From assembly GCA_024235135.1 (NCBI GenBank), contig JACKMZ010000006.1, positions 149,676 to 213,675 on the forward strand: 64,000 nt of DNA, written 5' to 3'. A program made the translations under genes and the position numbers. Origin of the DNA: Gammaproteobacteria bacterium. Its GTDB lineage: Bacteria; Pseudomonadota; Gammaproteobacteria; Competibacterales; Competibacteraceae. This document shows, piece by piece, positions 15,399-23,519 of this stretch. Below the pieces are notes generated by a model. It worked only from the letters and a program-made list of their open reading frames with translations. It was not told where the DNA came from and made no database searches. The first letter of the stretch is position 1; each line of letters begins with the position of its first letter.

Positions 15399-16546
15399 AC
15401 AACGTCCCCGCTTCCATCCCGGTGTTGCGCTGGGCTATGAGGAGGGCGCGGCTGGACGAACTGGCCATCGCGCGGCGGTTTCGCAAGTGGCCGCAGTGGC
15501 TTTCCGGTGAAGCGCGGCCGACCTTGCGGCAACTGGAAGATTTTGCCCGCTTGACCCATACGCCCATCGGATATTTCTTTTTGCCCGAGCCCCCGGAACT
15601 GACCTTGCCGGTACCGGATTTTCGCACGCTGCGTGACGTGACCCTGACCGAGCCGAGCGGCGATCTGCTGGATACGCTCTATCTCTGCCAGCAGCGGCAG
15701 GAGTGGTACCGCGAACACGCCCGCCTGTACGGTCTGCCGCGTCTGGACTTTTTCGGCAGCGTCACCGTGCAGGATGCTCCCGAAACCGTCGCTCAAACCA
15801 TCCGCGAGACGCTGGAACTCTCGATAGCCGAACGCCAGCGGTTGTCTACCTGGACCGACGCCTTGCGTCAAATGATTGCCAAGGCCGACGAAGCCGGCGT
15901 GCTGGTGATGGCCAGTTCCATAGTCGGTAGCAACAGCCATCGCAAGTTGCGCGTCGAGGAATTTCGCGGCTTCGCGTTGGCGGACGAGCTAGCGCCGTTG
16001 GTATTTCTCAATGCCGCCGATAGCAAAGCCGCGCAGATGTTCACGCTGGCCCACGAGCTAGCGCATATCTGGTTAGGTGAAAGCGGTGTTTCCGATCCGG
16101 AGGCAGGCCGCATACCGGAACAGGGAATCGAACGCTGGTGCAACCAGGTGGCTGCCGAGTCGTTGATGCCACTGGATCAACTGTCCAACATCCACGATCA
16201 GCAAGCCGCAATTCCAGCAGAGATTCAACGGCTGGCCCGCCTTTACAAAGTCAGCACGCTGGTGGCGCTGCGCCGCCTCTTCGATGGCGGTTTTATCGAT
16301 CAGGCGACCCTGTGGCGAAGCTATTGCGCGGAGCTGGAGCGCATTCGTTCGCTGGATCGCGGAGGCAGTGGCGGCGGCGATTTTTATCGAACTCTGGGCG
16401 TACGCACTGGCAAACGCTTTGCCCGTGCGGTGCTCGCCAGCACCTTGGAAGGACAGACTTTGTTTCAGGATGCTTTCCGCCTGTTGGGCGTGCGTAAGGT
16501 ATCCACCTTCTACGAGGCGGCGCGTGAGCTGGGGGCGATGTTGTGA
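15395..16546 (+). CDS. XRE-HTH plus ImmA/IrrE-type metallopeptidase
   Basis: 383 residues, apparently intact. The first ~75 form an XRE-like helix-turn-helix (WLSGEARPTLRQLEDFARLT, then THTPIGYFFLPEPPE), followed by a COG2856/ImmA-IrrE domain with the zinc motif HELAHIWLG near residue 225 and a downstream Glu-rich helix (CNQVAAESLMP). Such proteins cleave repressors or regulate toxin-like modules. The start (ATG 15395) overlaps the hsdS stop, and the DUF4411 start overlaps its own stop. It is the only undamaged gene in this restriction-modification cluster. Confidence 0.85.
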   Translation: MNNVPASIPVLRWAMRRARLDELAIARRFRKWPQWLSGEARPTLRQLEDFARLTHTPIGYFFLPEPPELTLPVPDFRTLRDVTLTEPSGDLLDTLYLCQQRQEWYREHARLYGLPRLDFFGSVTVQDAPETVAQTIRETLELSIAERQRLSTWTDALRQMIAKADEAGVLVMASSIVGSNSHRKLRVEEFRGFALADELAPLVFLNAADSKAAQMFTLAHELAHIWLGESGVSDPEAGRIPEQGIERWCNQVAAESLMPLDQLSNIHDQQAAIPAEIQRLARLYKVSTLVALRRLFDGGFIDQATLWRSYCAELERIRSLDRGGSGGGDFYRTLGVRTGKRFARAVLASTLEGQTLFQDAFRLLGVRKVSTFYEAARELGAML

Positions 16547-16820
16547 GCTACCTGCTGGACGCCAACGTGTTCATTCAGGCGAAAAACCTGCATTACGGCC
16601 TCGACTTTTGCCCCGCCTTTTGGCAATGGCTGCTCGACAACAACACGGCCGGCAAGGTATTTAGCATCGACAAGGTGTTGGACGAGATAAACGCCGGGGC
16701 GGACGAGCTAACCGACTGGATGCGCGACAATGGCGATGGCCTGTTTCTTAAGACCGACACCGCGACCGTGGCGCAATTTAGCAGGGTCAGCGGCTGGGTG
16801 ACTAGCCAACGCCCGGCAGT
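16543..16820 (+). pseudogene. DUF4411 PIN-like protein, 3' truncated
   Basis: From GTG 16543 (overlapping the previous stop) the frame reads YLLDANVFIQAKNLHYGLDFCP and then FWQWLLDNNTAGKVFSIDKV, the start of the DUF4411 PIN-like family, with the first acidic residue in LLDAN. After about residue 88 (VSGWVTSQ) homology stops and the frame runs into out-of-frame hsdR sequence, ending at 16848. The family is normally ~160 residues, so the catalytic C-terminal acidic residues are gone. DUF4411 beside COG2856 is a recurring pair thought to be toxin-antitoxin-like; here the toxin side is broken. Confidence 0.75.
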
Positions 16821-18644
16821 CATCTGCCCACGCGCCACTATGCGGTAATCATCGACGAAGCGCACAGCTCGCAGTCGGGGGAAACGGCAACCGAACTCAA
16901 AGGCGTGCTGGGCGGGGCCGAATTGCTCCGCAAGGCGCGGGAAGCGGCGCGGGAAGAAGGCGAGGAAGAACTGGAACGCCTGTTCCGCGCCATGGCCCAG
17001 CGCGGCCGCCAGCCCAATATGAGTTTTTTCGCCTTCACCGCCACGCCCAAGCATAAGACCCTGGCGATTTTCGGCCGGGGTGGCGAACCCTTTCACCGCC
17101 ACACCATGCGTCAGGCCATCGAAGAGGGATTCATCGAGGATGTGCTGAAAAACTACGTCACCTACAAAACCTATTACCGGCTGATCAAAAAAGCCGAGGA
17201 CGATCCCAACGTCGAGCGCAAGAAAGCGGCCCGCGCTCTGGTGCGCTTCATGCGCCTGCACCCGCATAACATCGGCCAGAAGACCGAGGTGATGGTCGAA
17301 CACTTCCAGCAACATACCCGTCACAGGATCGGCGGCCGCGCCAAGGCGATGGTGGTCACCGGGTCGCGGCTTGAGGCGGTGCGCTACAAACAGGCGTTCG
17401 ACCGCTACATCGGTGAGAAAGGCTACCCGATCAAAAGTCTGGTGGCCTTCTCCGGCACGGTGGAGGACGACAGGGCGCCAGAGAAGACTTATACCGAGGT
17501 CGAGATGAACCGGGGCTTGAAGGAAAAGGAACTGCCCGAGGCATTCGCCAAGCCCGATTATCGGGTGTTGCTGGTGGCCGAGAAGTACCAGACCGGATTC
17601 GATCAGCCGTTGTTGCACACGATGTACGTGGATAAGCGTCTGGCCGGCATTCAGGCGGTGCAGACCCTGTCCCGTTTGAACCGCACGCACCCGTTGAAGG
17701 ATGGCACTTTCGTGTTGGACTTCGTCAACGATCCGGCGGAGATTCAGGAAGCGTTTCGTCAGTATTACGACGGTTCGGTCATGGGTGAGGAAGTGGACCC
17801 GGATCGTTTGTACGTGGTGAAAGGCGAGTTGGACGAATCGGGTATCTACCGGCACGACGAGGTAGAGGATTTTTCGCGCATCTTCTTCGCGCCTAAACGA
17901 CGCCAGAGCCCGGCTGATCATAAAAACATGAATGCTTTGCTGGATCTAGCGGTTTCCCGTTTCGCCCAGTTGCAACGCGATGAGGAAGAAGAGGCCGAGC
18001 TTTGGCGTGGAAAAGCCCAGGCGTTCCGCAATCTTTACAGCTTCTTGAGTCAGGTCATCCCCTATCAGGACAGCGACCTGGAAAAACTTTTCACCTACCT
18101 GCGTCACCTCGCCCGGAAACTGCCCACGCGCAAAAACGGACCGGCGTACCAATTCGAGGAAGAGGTCGAACTCGACTATTACCGGCTGCAAAAAATCAGC
18201 GAAGGGTCGATTAATTTGGCCGAGGGCGACGCCAAACCGCTTGATGGACCACGCGAAGTGGGATCGGGAATGGTGCGGGAAGAGCACATTTACCTATCCC
18301 GATTGATCGATTTGATCAACCAGCGGTTCGGGAGCGAATTGACCGAGGCCGATCAATTTTTCTTCGATCAGATCGCCGAGGCCGCCAGCCAGAACGAGAG
18401 CCTGCGAAAAGCCGCCGGGGTCAATTCACTGGATAAGTTTCAACTGGTCTTTCGGCAGGTGTTGGAGTCCCTATTCATCGAACGCATGGAACTCAACGAG
18501 GAACTCTTTACGGACTATATGAGCAAGCCGGAAATGCAGGAAGTCGTTTCCCAGTGGCTGGGCGAGCAGGTTTATAACCGACTGTCCCATGCTCCGGCGA
18601 ATAAGCGCGGCAAGGCAACGGCCTTTTCAGCGCCGGGCGAATAA
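16821..18644 (+). pseudogene. hsdR: 5'-truncated type I restriction subunit HsdR
   Basis: The frame is open from the junction and reads AVIIDEAHSSQSGE (Walker B/DEAH), SFFAFTATPKHKTL (motif III), LLVAEKYQTGFDQPLLHTMY (motif V) and QTLSRLNRTHP (motif VI), then the long C-terminal helical region to the natural stop at 18644. Missing is the entire N-terminal endonuclease domain plus Walker A, several hundred residues. Without them the protein cannot cut or hydrolyse ATP. Local start codons such as GTG 16905 could still give a ~579-residue fragment. Confidence 0.87.
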
Positions 18645-18650
18645 TTTCAC

Positions 18651-18681
18651 GCTTGGACAGGCACAGCTCGGGTGTCCAAGC
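18651..18681 (+). terminator. Inverted repeat after hsdR, possible terminator
   Basis: GCTTGGACA and TGTCCAAGC form a perfect 9-bp stem with a 13-base loop, seven bases after the hsdR stop. There is no T run after it, so intrinsic termination would be weak. Confidence 0.3.
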
Positions 18682-18959
18682 AGATTCGTGGACGACGTCG
18701 GAACGCCCCGGAACAATACAGAACGTAGCGAGTGAGTGGATACGTTTGTTAAGAAACGAGTTTTTCTGATTGGATTTCTACAATGGGCGCATTAATGGGT
18801 GCGTTTATGTGAACTAACCTCCATTTCGAAGTGGACTAGTTTGTTGACCAGTCGCATACACAATCGCCCCAAACATCCGCCCTGCTTCCACGGTGATCCT
18901 TACCCAAGCTTTTACTTGGGTTTGTTCCTGGGAACACTTTGTGATTGAGTATGTCGTAC

Positions 18960-18999
18960 AATTAACCTAATCGATTAGGTTAATTCGATTAGGTTAATT
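18960..18999. promoter_or_regulatory. Palindromic operator-like element before DUF4160/DUF2442
   Basis: Bases 18960-18985 form a perfect 26-bp palindrome whose right half is CGATTAGGTTAATT. That 14-bp half is repeated exactly at 18986-18999, so there are three half-sites in a row, ending eight bases before the ATG at 19007. A possible -10 (TACAAT, 18957-18962) overlaps the left edge. This layout fits autoregulation of the downstream pair by a dimeric repressor. Confidence 0.6.
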
Positions 19000-19006
19000 A
19001 AAGTGT

Positions 19007-19258
19007 ATGCCAACGGTTCTGCGCTTCGGGGGCTTCCGAGTTGTGATCTACCCTAACGATCATCGACCGGCCCATGTCCACGTTATAGGCGCTGGATGCG
19101 AAGCGGTATTTAATCTTCATTGCCCGGATGGCCCGCCAGAACTGCGCGAGAATTACGGATTTTCGCGTAGCGAGGTGGCCCGCCTTAAGGCTTCCCTAGT
19201 CGGTGAATTAACCGCTTTGTGCGATGAATGGGGGAATATCCATGGCGACCCAAGATGA
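19007..19258 (+). CDS. DUF4160 protein
   Basis: 83 residues of the DUF4160 family, recognised by the FRVVIYPNDHRPAHVHVIG segment with the PAHVHV motif. The family is small, cytoplasmic and almost always next to a DUF2442 gene, and the pair is suspected to be a toxin-antitoxin-like module; activity is not established. The palindromic element lies directly upstream, and the next gene starts within its last 17 bases in another frame. The AT-rich control region suggests acquisition with the neighbouring mobile DNA. Confidence 0.85.
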   Translation: MPTVLRFGGFRVVIYPNDHRPAHVHVIGAGCEAVFNLHCPDGPPELRENYGFSRSEVARLKASLVGELTALCDEWGNIHGDPR

Positions 19259-19652
19259 ATTTGAACAAGCCAATGCCCGCGCGCAGTCCCGGCGTGAAAC
19301 TGGCCCTATCGCTGTCTCGGCTCGCTATGACCGCCGTATTGCCCGTATCGTGGTGACGTTGAACAGTGGCCTTGAGTTAGCGTTTCCCCCGCGCCTGGCG
19401 CAAGGGTTGGAGAATGCCAAACCCGCTGACGTGTCCACTATTGAAATCAGCCCCTCGGGCCTCGGTTTACATTTCCCAATGCTCGATGCCGATCTTTACC
19501 TCCCGGCAATGCTGGAAGGGCTGCTTGGGTCAAAGCAGTGGATAGCCGCACGGATGGGTAAGCAAGGCGGGAAGTCTCGCAGTGCGGCGAAAACGGCCGC
19601 CAGCCGAGCGAACGGAAAGCAGGGTGGACGGCCGCGTAAGAACGCGGCCTGA
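19242..19652 (+). CDS. DUF2442 protein with basic C-terminal tail
   Basis: 136 residues. The core (RIARIVVTLNSGLELAFPPR, then ISPSGLGLHFPMLDADLYLP) is the DUF2442 domain; the last ~35 residues are basic and Gly/Ala-rich, ending GGRPRKNAA, which resembles an AT-hook and may bind DNA. I chose ATG 19242 since GGGGGAA lies six bases upstream, and it overlaps the DUF4160 gene. It could be the DNA-binding partner acting at the palindrome upstream (inference). Confidence 0.82.
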   Translation: MATQDEFEQANARAQSRRETGPIAVSARYDRRIARIVVTLNSGLELAFPPRLAQGLENAKPADVSTIEISPSGLGLHFPMLDADLYLPAMLEGLLGSKQWIAARMGKQGGKSRSAAKTAASRANGKQGGRPRKNAA

Positions 19653-20199
19653 ATGGCTACTCTTTCTACCGGCCAGTTACGCACCCGTGGGCGCCCGGTA
19701 GCTGACCATTTCCGGTGACGCGGCATGGCTTGAGGAATTGCCGGATAGGCTATGCCGCGCCTGGGTCGCCACGTCCGGGCTGAGGGTCTTGACATCCTCT
19801 CCGGCCTGAAGGCCGAAGATTCCTACGGCGCTCCGGCGCGGCCTTGAGCCGCCCGGAGTCGCTTCGGTGGGTTCCTGCTGCAACTGAACGGTGTCCTCGT
19901 CCCCCTCAACCGAACGCAACAACCACGCTTGAATCCTCGGACAGGTGACCGACGGTGTGTAGTCATGCGGCAGCGCCCAATCCAACGCGGAACCTTGAGT
20001 TGCCCATGATAGGGTCCGGTCAGATAGGCTGAGCAGGCCATTCCGGAACGGAATCACCCCAGACGGTCGTCCAGGTGGCGGCAGCAAGCCGCGCCGCTGT
20101 CGGCGAGGATTACAACGGAACGCTACGGAATGGAATGTCGGTATCGATCGAATGATCAAGAATGTTTTTGGAAGGCTTCGGAACGTTTCGGAACGTTCG
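19653..20199. other. Non-coding stretch between DUF2442 and mnmE
   Basis: No intact gene. The centre holds the IS200/IS605-like relic; the mnmE-proximal part shows short imperfect repeats of TTCGGAACG (20177-20200 area). An open minus-strand frame across the whole stretch has no family-like sequence other than the presumed transposon end. Confidence 0.55.
19789..20050 (-). mobile_element. Relic right end of an IS200/IS605-family element (tnpB lost)
   Basis: On the minus strand the DNA ends in a GC hairpin (19831-19858, CTCCGG...CCGGAG), a second hairpin GGCCTTCAGGCC (19803-19814) and then GGAGAGGATGTCAA at 19789. Hairpins followed by a GGATGTCAA-like end are what I recall from right ends of IS200/IS605 elements. 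Just before them a frame reads LQQEPTEATP, similar to the C-terminal tail of TnpB proteins in this group. No TnpA or TnpB catalytic core remains. In intact elements this end also encodes the guide-RNA scaffold used by TnpB. The left boundary is not visible, so the coordinate near 20050 is approximate. Confidence 0.5.
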
Positions 20200-21540
20200 C
20201 TATTTTCCAATGCAAAAGGAAGTGAATATCCGGCCTAGCAAGTCGTCGCTGGTAAACTCGCCGGTAATTTCCGCCAGGGCGTTCTGCGCCCCGCGCAATT
20301 CCTCCGCGACCAATTCGCCGGCACGCGCGGTCTCCAATTGAAATCGCGCCTGTTGCAAGCCGTGGCCCGCCTGATCCAACGCTTCCAGGTGACGCCGACG
20401 GGCCATGAACGTCCCTTCGCCTTGATACCCCATGCTGTCCTTGAGATGCCGACGCAAGATATCCAGGCCCGCCCCGGTTTTTACCGACAGCAATATCTCC
20501 ATTCCCCAGGAGCCTTGTTCGATACCGGGCTGGCGCTCGGTCAAGTCGATTTTGTTGCGGATCAAGGTGAACGGCGAGCCGGGCGGCAGCCGATCGTGCA
20601 ATTGCCGGTCTTCCGGGGTCACGCCTCGCGTATCGTCCACCATCAGGAGAATGCGGTCGGCCGTTTCGATTTCGCGCCACGCCCGCTTGATGCCTTCCCG
20701 TTCGACGGGATCGTCACTGTCACGCAGTCCCGCCGTGTCGATCACGTGCAAGGGCATGCCGTCGAGATTGATCTGTTCCCGCAACACGTCGCGCGTCGTA
20801 CCGGGGACATCCGTTACGATGGCCGCTTCGCGCCCGGCCAGATGATTGAGCAAACTGGATTTCCCCGCGTTCGGGCGGCCGGCGATCACCACGGTCATGC
20901 CGTCCCGCAACAGTTGTCCTTGCGCCGCGCCGGCTCTCAGGACGGACAGTTGGTCGATAATCCGGCTCAGGGATTCGCCAACAGGACCATCGGCCAGAAA
21001 GTCGATCTCCTCTTCGGGAAAGTCGATAGCGGCCTCCACGTAAATTCGCAACTGTATCAAGGCTTCCACCAAGGCTTGTACCTGTTGCGAGAACTCGCCC
21101 TGTAGCGAACGCATGGCGGCGCGCGCCGCCGCCGCCGTCTGGCTGTCGATCAAGTCGGCGATAGCCTCGGCCTGGGCCAGGTCCAGCTTGTCGTTCAGGA
21201 ACGCGCGTTCGGAGAATTCGCCGGGCCGGGCCGTTCGCGCGCCGAGCTCCAAAACCCGCGCCAACAGCAAATCCATGACAACCGGACCGCCGTGGCCATG
21301 CAATTCCAGCACGTCTTCCCCGGTGAAGGAGTGCGGCGCGGGAAAAAACAAGGCGATGCCCACGTCGATAGCCCCCCCGAAACCATCCTGGAAACGCCGC
21401 AACACGGCTTGTCGGGGCGGCGGAATATCGCCCAGCAAGCCCGTGGCGATCGCGCCGGTCAGTTTCCCCGACACACGGACGATTCCGACACCGCCACGGC
21501 CTCTTGGCGTGGCGATGGCGGCAATGGTGGGGGCATTCAT
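20200..21540 (-). CDS. mnmE: tRNA modification GTPase MnmE
   Basis: 446 residues. MnmE with MnmG installs the (carboxymethyl)aminomethyl group on uridine 34 of certain tRNAs. Seen: the N-terminal folate-binding domain (MNAPTIAAIATPRGRGGVGI), G1 GRPNAGKSSLLN, G3 DTAG, G4 NKID and the C-terminal FCIGK, whose Cys is the family hallmark. The ATG overlaps the stop of the RDD gene by four bases, so the two are translated together. It is not next to yidC/rpmH as in many gammaproteobacteria. Confidence 0.97.
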   Translation of the reverse strand: MNAPTIAAIATPRGRGGVGIVRVSGKLTGAIATGLLGDIPPPRQAVLRRFQDGFGGAIDVGIALFFPAPHSFTGEDVLELHGHGGPVVMDLLLARVLELGARTARPGEFSERAFLNDKLDLAQAEAIADLIDSQTAAAARAAMRSLQGEFSQQVQALVEALIQLRIYVEAAIDFPEEEIDFLADGPVGESLSRIIDQLSVLRAGAAQGQLLRDGMTVVIAGRPNAGKSSLLNHLAGREAAIVTDVPGTTRDVLREQINLDGMPLHVIDTAGLRDSDDPVEREGIKRAWREIETADRILLMVDDTRGVTPEDRQLHDRLPPGSPFTLIRNKIDLTERQPGIEQGSWGMEILLSVKTGAGLDILRRHLKDSMGYQGEGTFMARRRHLEALDQAGHGLQQARFQLETARAGELVAEELRGAQNALAEITGEFTSDDLLGRIFTSFCIGK

Positions 21541-22031
21541 GGGTTCTTTTTGTGGTTGTAGCGCACCAGCACGGTATCCGAGTAACGGTCATGCAGGCGC
21601 AGCACCAGCGTAATGCCCAGGAAGCAAAGCCCTACGGCCAAACAGATCCACCAGCGCAGGCCCACGATTTGCCGCAGATAGATCACCGGCAGAAGCCAAA
21701 TGCCCGCGAGCAGGAAGCGCACGCCAGCCGCCTGCCAAGTCACCGCGCGACCATCGCTTTGCAAAAGGCGCATTTTCCAAGCCCGCATGCCCAGCGTCTG
21801 TCCGCCGTGTGTCCAGAACCAGCCGTAGAAAACAAACCAAATGAGCAGTAAATAGCTGGAATACAGTGAGTTGCCTCTTGCAATCGCGTGACCGCCGGTA
21901 AAAGGCAACAACGCGGCCGTGGCGATGAACAGGACAGCGCAAAGTAACAGGAGGTCATAGACCATGGCGCCCAAGCGGCGTAATAATCCGACTTCCGTCG
22001 CATTTGTGCGTATGTTGCTTGTTTCGTTCAT
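21537..22031 (-). CDS. RDD-family integral membrane protein
   Basis: 164 residues with an N-terminal LLRRLGAMVYDLLLL motif (the R..A...D pattern naming the family) and about four hydrophobic segments, including GQTLGMRAWKMRLL between them. RDD proteins are inner-membrane proteins of mostly unknown role; some act in sodium/proton exchange. It is directly upstream of mnmE and overlaps it by four bases. Confidence 0.85.
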   Translation of the reverse strand: MNETSNIRTNATEVGLLRRLGAMVYDLLLLCAVLFIATAALLPFTGGHAIARGNSLYSSYLLLIWFVFYGWFWTHGGQTLGMRAWKMRLLQSDGRAVTWQAAGVRFLLAGIWLLPVIYLRQIVGLRWWICLAVGLCFLGITLVLRLHDRYSDTVLVRYNHKKNP

Positions 22032-22200
22032 TTTTCGACAGGTGGAGGAGGGTAGAATCTAACTTCAGCCATGGGCTCGCGGGGGCGTTGGCGCTGGCGA
22101 CTGTCCCGCGCGCGAATGCATTATGACGGCTTCTCAACTATTTTTTTATTCATTCCCAATCCATCGACCCATCACCCCTTGACCTCAGAGGAATCTTCGG

Positions 22201-22554
22201 ATGAGCATTGTGGCCGAATTGCTGAACCAGCCGGGAGTGCTGGCAGCCGGTGAATACGCCTATCGCGGCGACCGATTCTCCTATCGCGGGAATCTCAGCG
22301 AATCCCATGCCCGCGTCGCCTCCATCATGTGCCGCGCCACGACCATGAGCACCCATATGCAGGGTGAAATTGTCGCCGCCATATCACCCAAGACGCTCCA
22401 GACCTTCCGTGGATGGGCGATGCGCGGCCCGGCCCATACGATTTGCGTGGTCGCCAACGTGTTTTGCTTGCTCGACAATCAGACGGGAGCCATCAATTCC
22501 ACTTTGGACTTCATGCGTCGGGCACTGGCCCACGATCCCATGGATCTGATCTAA
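22201..22554 (+). CDS. DUF2173 protein, copy 1
   Basis: 117 residues, soluble, no signal peptide. The family pattern (LLNQPGVLAAGEYAYRGD, a helix with A..MCRATTMSTHMQ, then WAMRGPAHTICVVANVFCLL) is recognisable as DUF2173, and the fold is probably roadblock-like. AGAGGAA is located ten bases before the ATG. It is first of three related genes. DUF2173 is most often reported in sulfur-oxidising bacteria; no function is proven. Confidence 0.8.
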   Translation: MSIVAELLNQPGVLAAGEYAYRGDRFSYRGNLSESHARVASIMCRATTMSTHMQGEIVAAISPKTLQTFRGWAMRGPAHTICVVANVFCLLDNQTGAINSTLDFMRRALAHDPMDLI

Positions 22555-22602
22555 CTCCGGCGGCGACCGGAACATGGCTTTACGTTGAGGAGCACTGAAC
22601 CT

Positions 22603-22992
22603 ATGGCAACCCTGGAAAAGTTAATGACCCTGCCTGGCGCCCTGGCCGCTTTCGAATTTCGCGGCAGCGGGGAACTGGTCGATCATCGCATCGGTCACCA
22701 AGATATCATCGACAAGGCGGTACTGGATCTCCTGGCTCATATGTGCGCCGCCAATATCAGCATCGCCACCATGCAGGCCCGAGGCTGGGAGGCATTGACG
22801 GAAATGCACGGTTTTTACCCGGTCCGGCAATTCACGTTGATCGGTTTCGATTGGTCGGTGATTGTCAGCGGTCTACGCAGGGAGGCCAAGAAAAGCGCCG
22901 GAGAAGCCGCGTTACCGCCCTTCATGGGCGTCGTGGTCACCAATGAATCCGCCGATTACCAGGCCACTTTCACGGGATTGGAGGAGGCTTGA
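22603..22992 (+). CDS. DUF2173 protein, copy 2
   Basis: 129 residues. Shares the opening (KLMTLPGALAAFEFRGSGEL) and the AHMCAANISIATMQ helix with copies 1 and 3, but the third segment differs (FTLIGFDWSVIVSGL) and there is a charged insert, RREAKKSAGEAA. GAGGAGC lies about ten bases before the chosen ATG (MATLEK). The four-base-scale overlap with copy 3 (start region 22989-22995) implies one transcript for the trio. Confidence 0.8.
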   Translation: MATLEKLMTLPGALAAFEFRGSGELVDHRIGHQDIIDKAVLDLLAHMCAANISIATMQARGWEALTEMHGFYPVRQFTLIGFDWSVIVSGLRREAKKSAGEAALPPFMGVVVTNESADYQATFTGLEEA

Positions 22993-22994
22993 CC

Positions 22995-23333
22995 ATGGCC
23001 TTGATCAAACGCATGCTGGCCCTGGACGGCGTCAATGTGGTCTGCCATTTCCGAGATGACGGCTCGCTGGCCGAAGGGTATGGCTTGTTACAACATCACG
23101 AAATGGTACAACTCGCCAAATTCGCCCACCACTACCGGCGCATGGTGCAAGGCAACGCCGATCAACTGTCCATGTTCACCGGCATGCGAGGATGGACCCC
23201 GCCACGTGGTTGGGTGGTCAGAGGCCAGCGTCAGTCGGCGTGCTGCGTGGCCAACATCGTCTGTATCGTGGATAACGACGAAGGCAGGTTGAACGAAATC
23301 CTGGAGGAAATGCAGGAAGTGGCACGCTGGTAG
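22995..23333 (+). CDS. DUF2173 protein, copy 3
   Basis: 112 residues from ATG 22995 (an earlier TTG at 22989 is possible; GGAGG at 22981-22986 supports the ATG). The ends match copy 1 more than copy 2: WVVRGQRQSACCVANIVCIV against WAMRGPAHTICVVANVFCLL. The paired Cys in ACCVAN is unique to this copy. A weak hairpin (CCGAGC/GCTCGG) follows at about 23368-23395. Confidence 0.8.
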   Translation: MALIKRMLALDGVNVVCHFRDDGSLAEGYGLLQHHEMVQLAKFAHHYRRMVQGNADQLSMFTGMRGWTPPRGWVVRGQRQSACCVANIVCIVDNDEGRLNEILEEMQEVARW

Positions 23334-23519
23334 CATCTGATTCCACGTCCTTGGTCCATTGACGCCGAGCGGTAAGATCCATTGCTCGGTCACCACACTC
23401 TCTAATTGCTCAAGCCAAATCATTAGTTAGGGAATGTTTCGTTCAGGATCTAGGCGTCAGGTGTCCATCATGATACATTGTTGGATAATAGATACTATAA
23501 GCATAGAGGTGCAGATCCG

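Larger units (their letters stand above)
18645..19006. other. Intergenic region between hsdR remnant and DUF4160 gene
   Basis: No convincing gene. It holds a hairpin just after hsdR (18651-18681), a second weaker stem ACCCAAG/CTTGGGT at 18902-18921 and the palindromic element at 18960-18999. Confidence 0.6.

Noticed and set aside
16593..17921. 442-codon minus-strand frame across the hsdR remnant
   Set aside because: The plus-strand frame carries clear helicase motifs; the antisense frame is an effect of GC-rich codons and has no family-like pattern.
19677..20210. 177-codon minus-strand frame between DUF2442 and mnmE
   Set aside because: It runs through the transposon-end hairpins; the composition does not look like a protein except the short TnpB-like tail.
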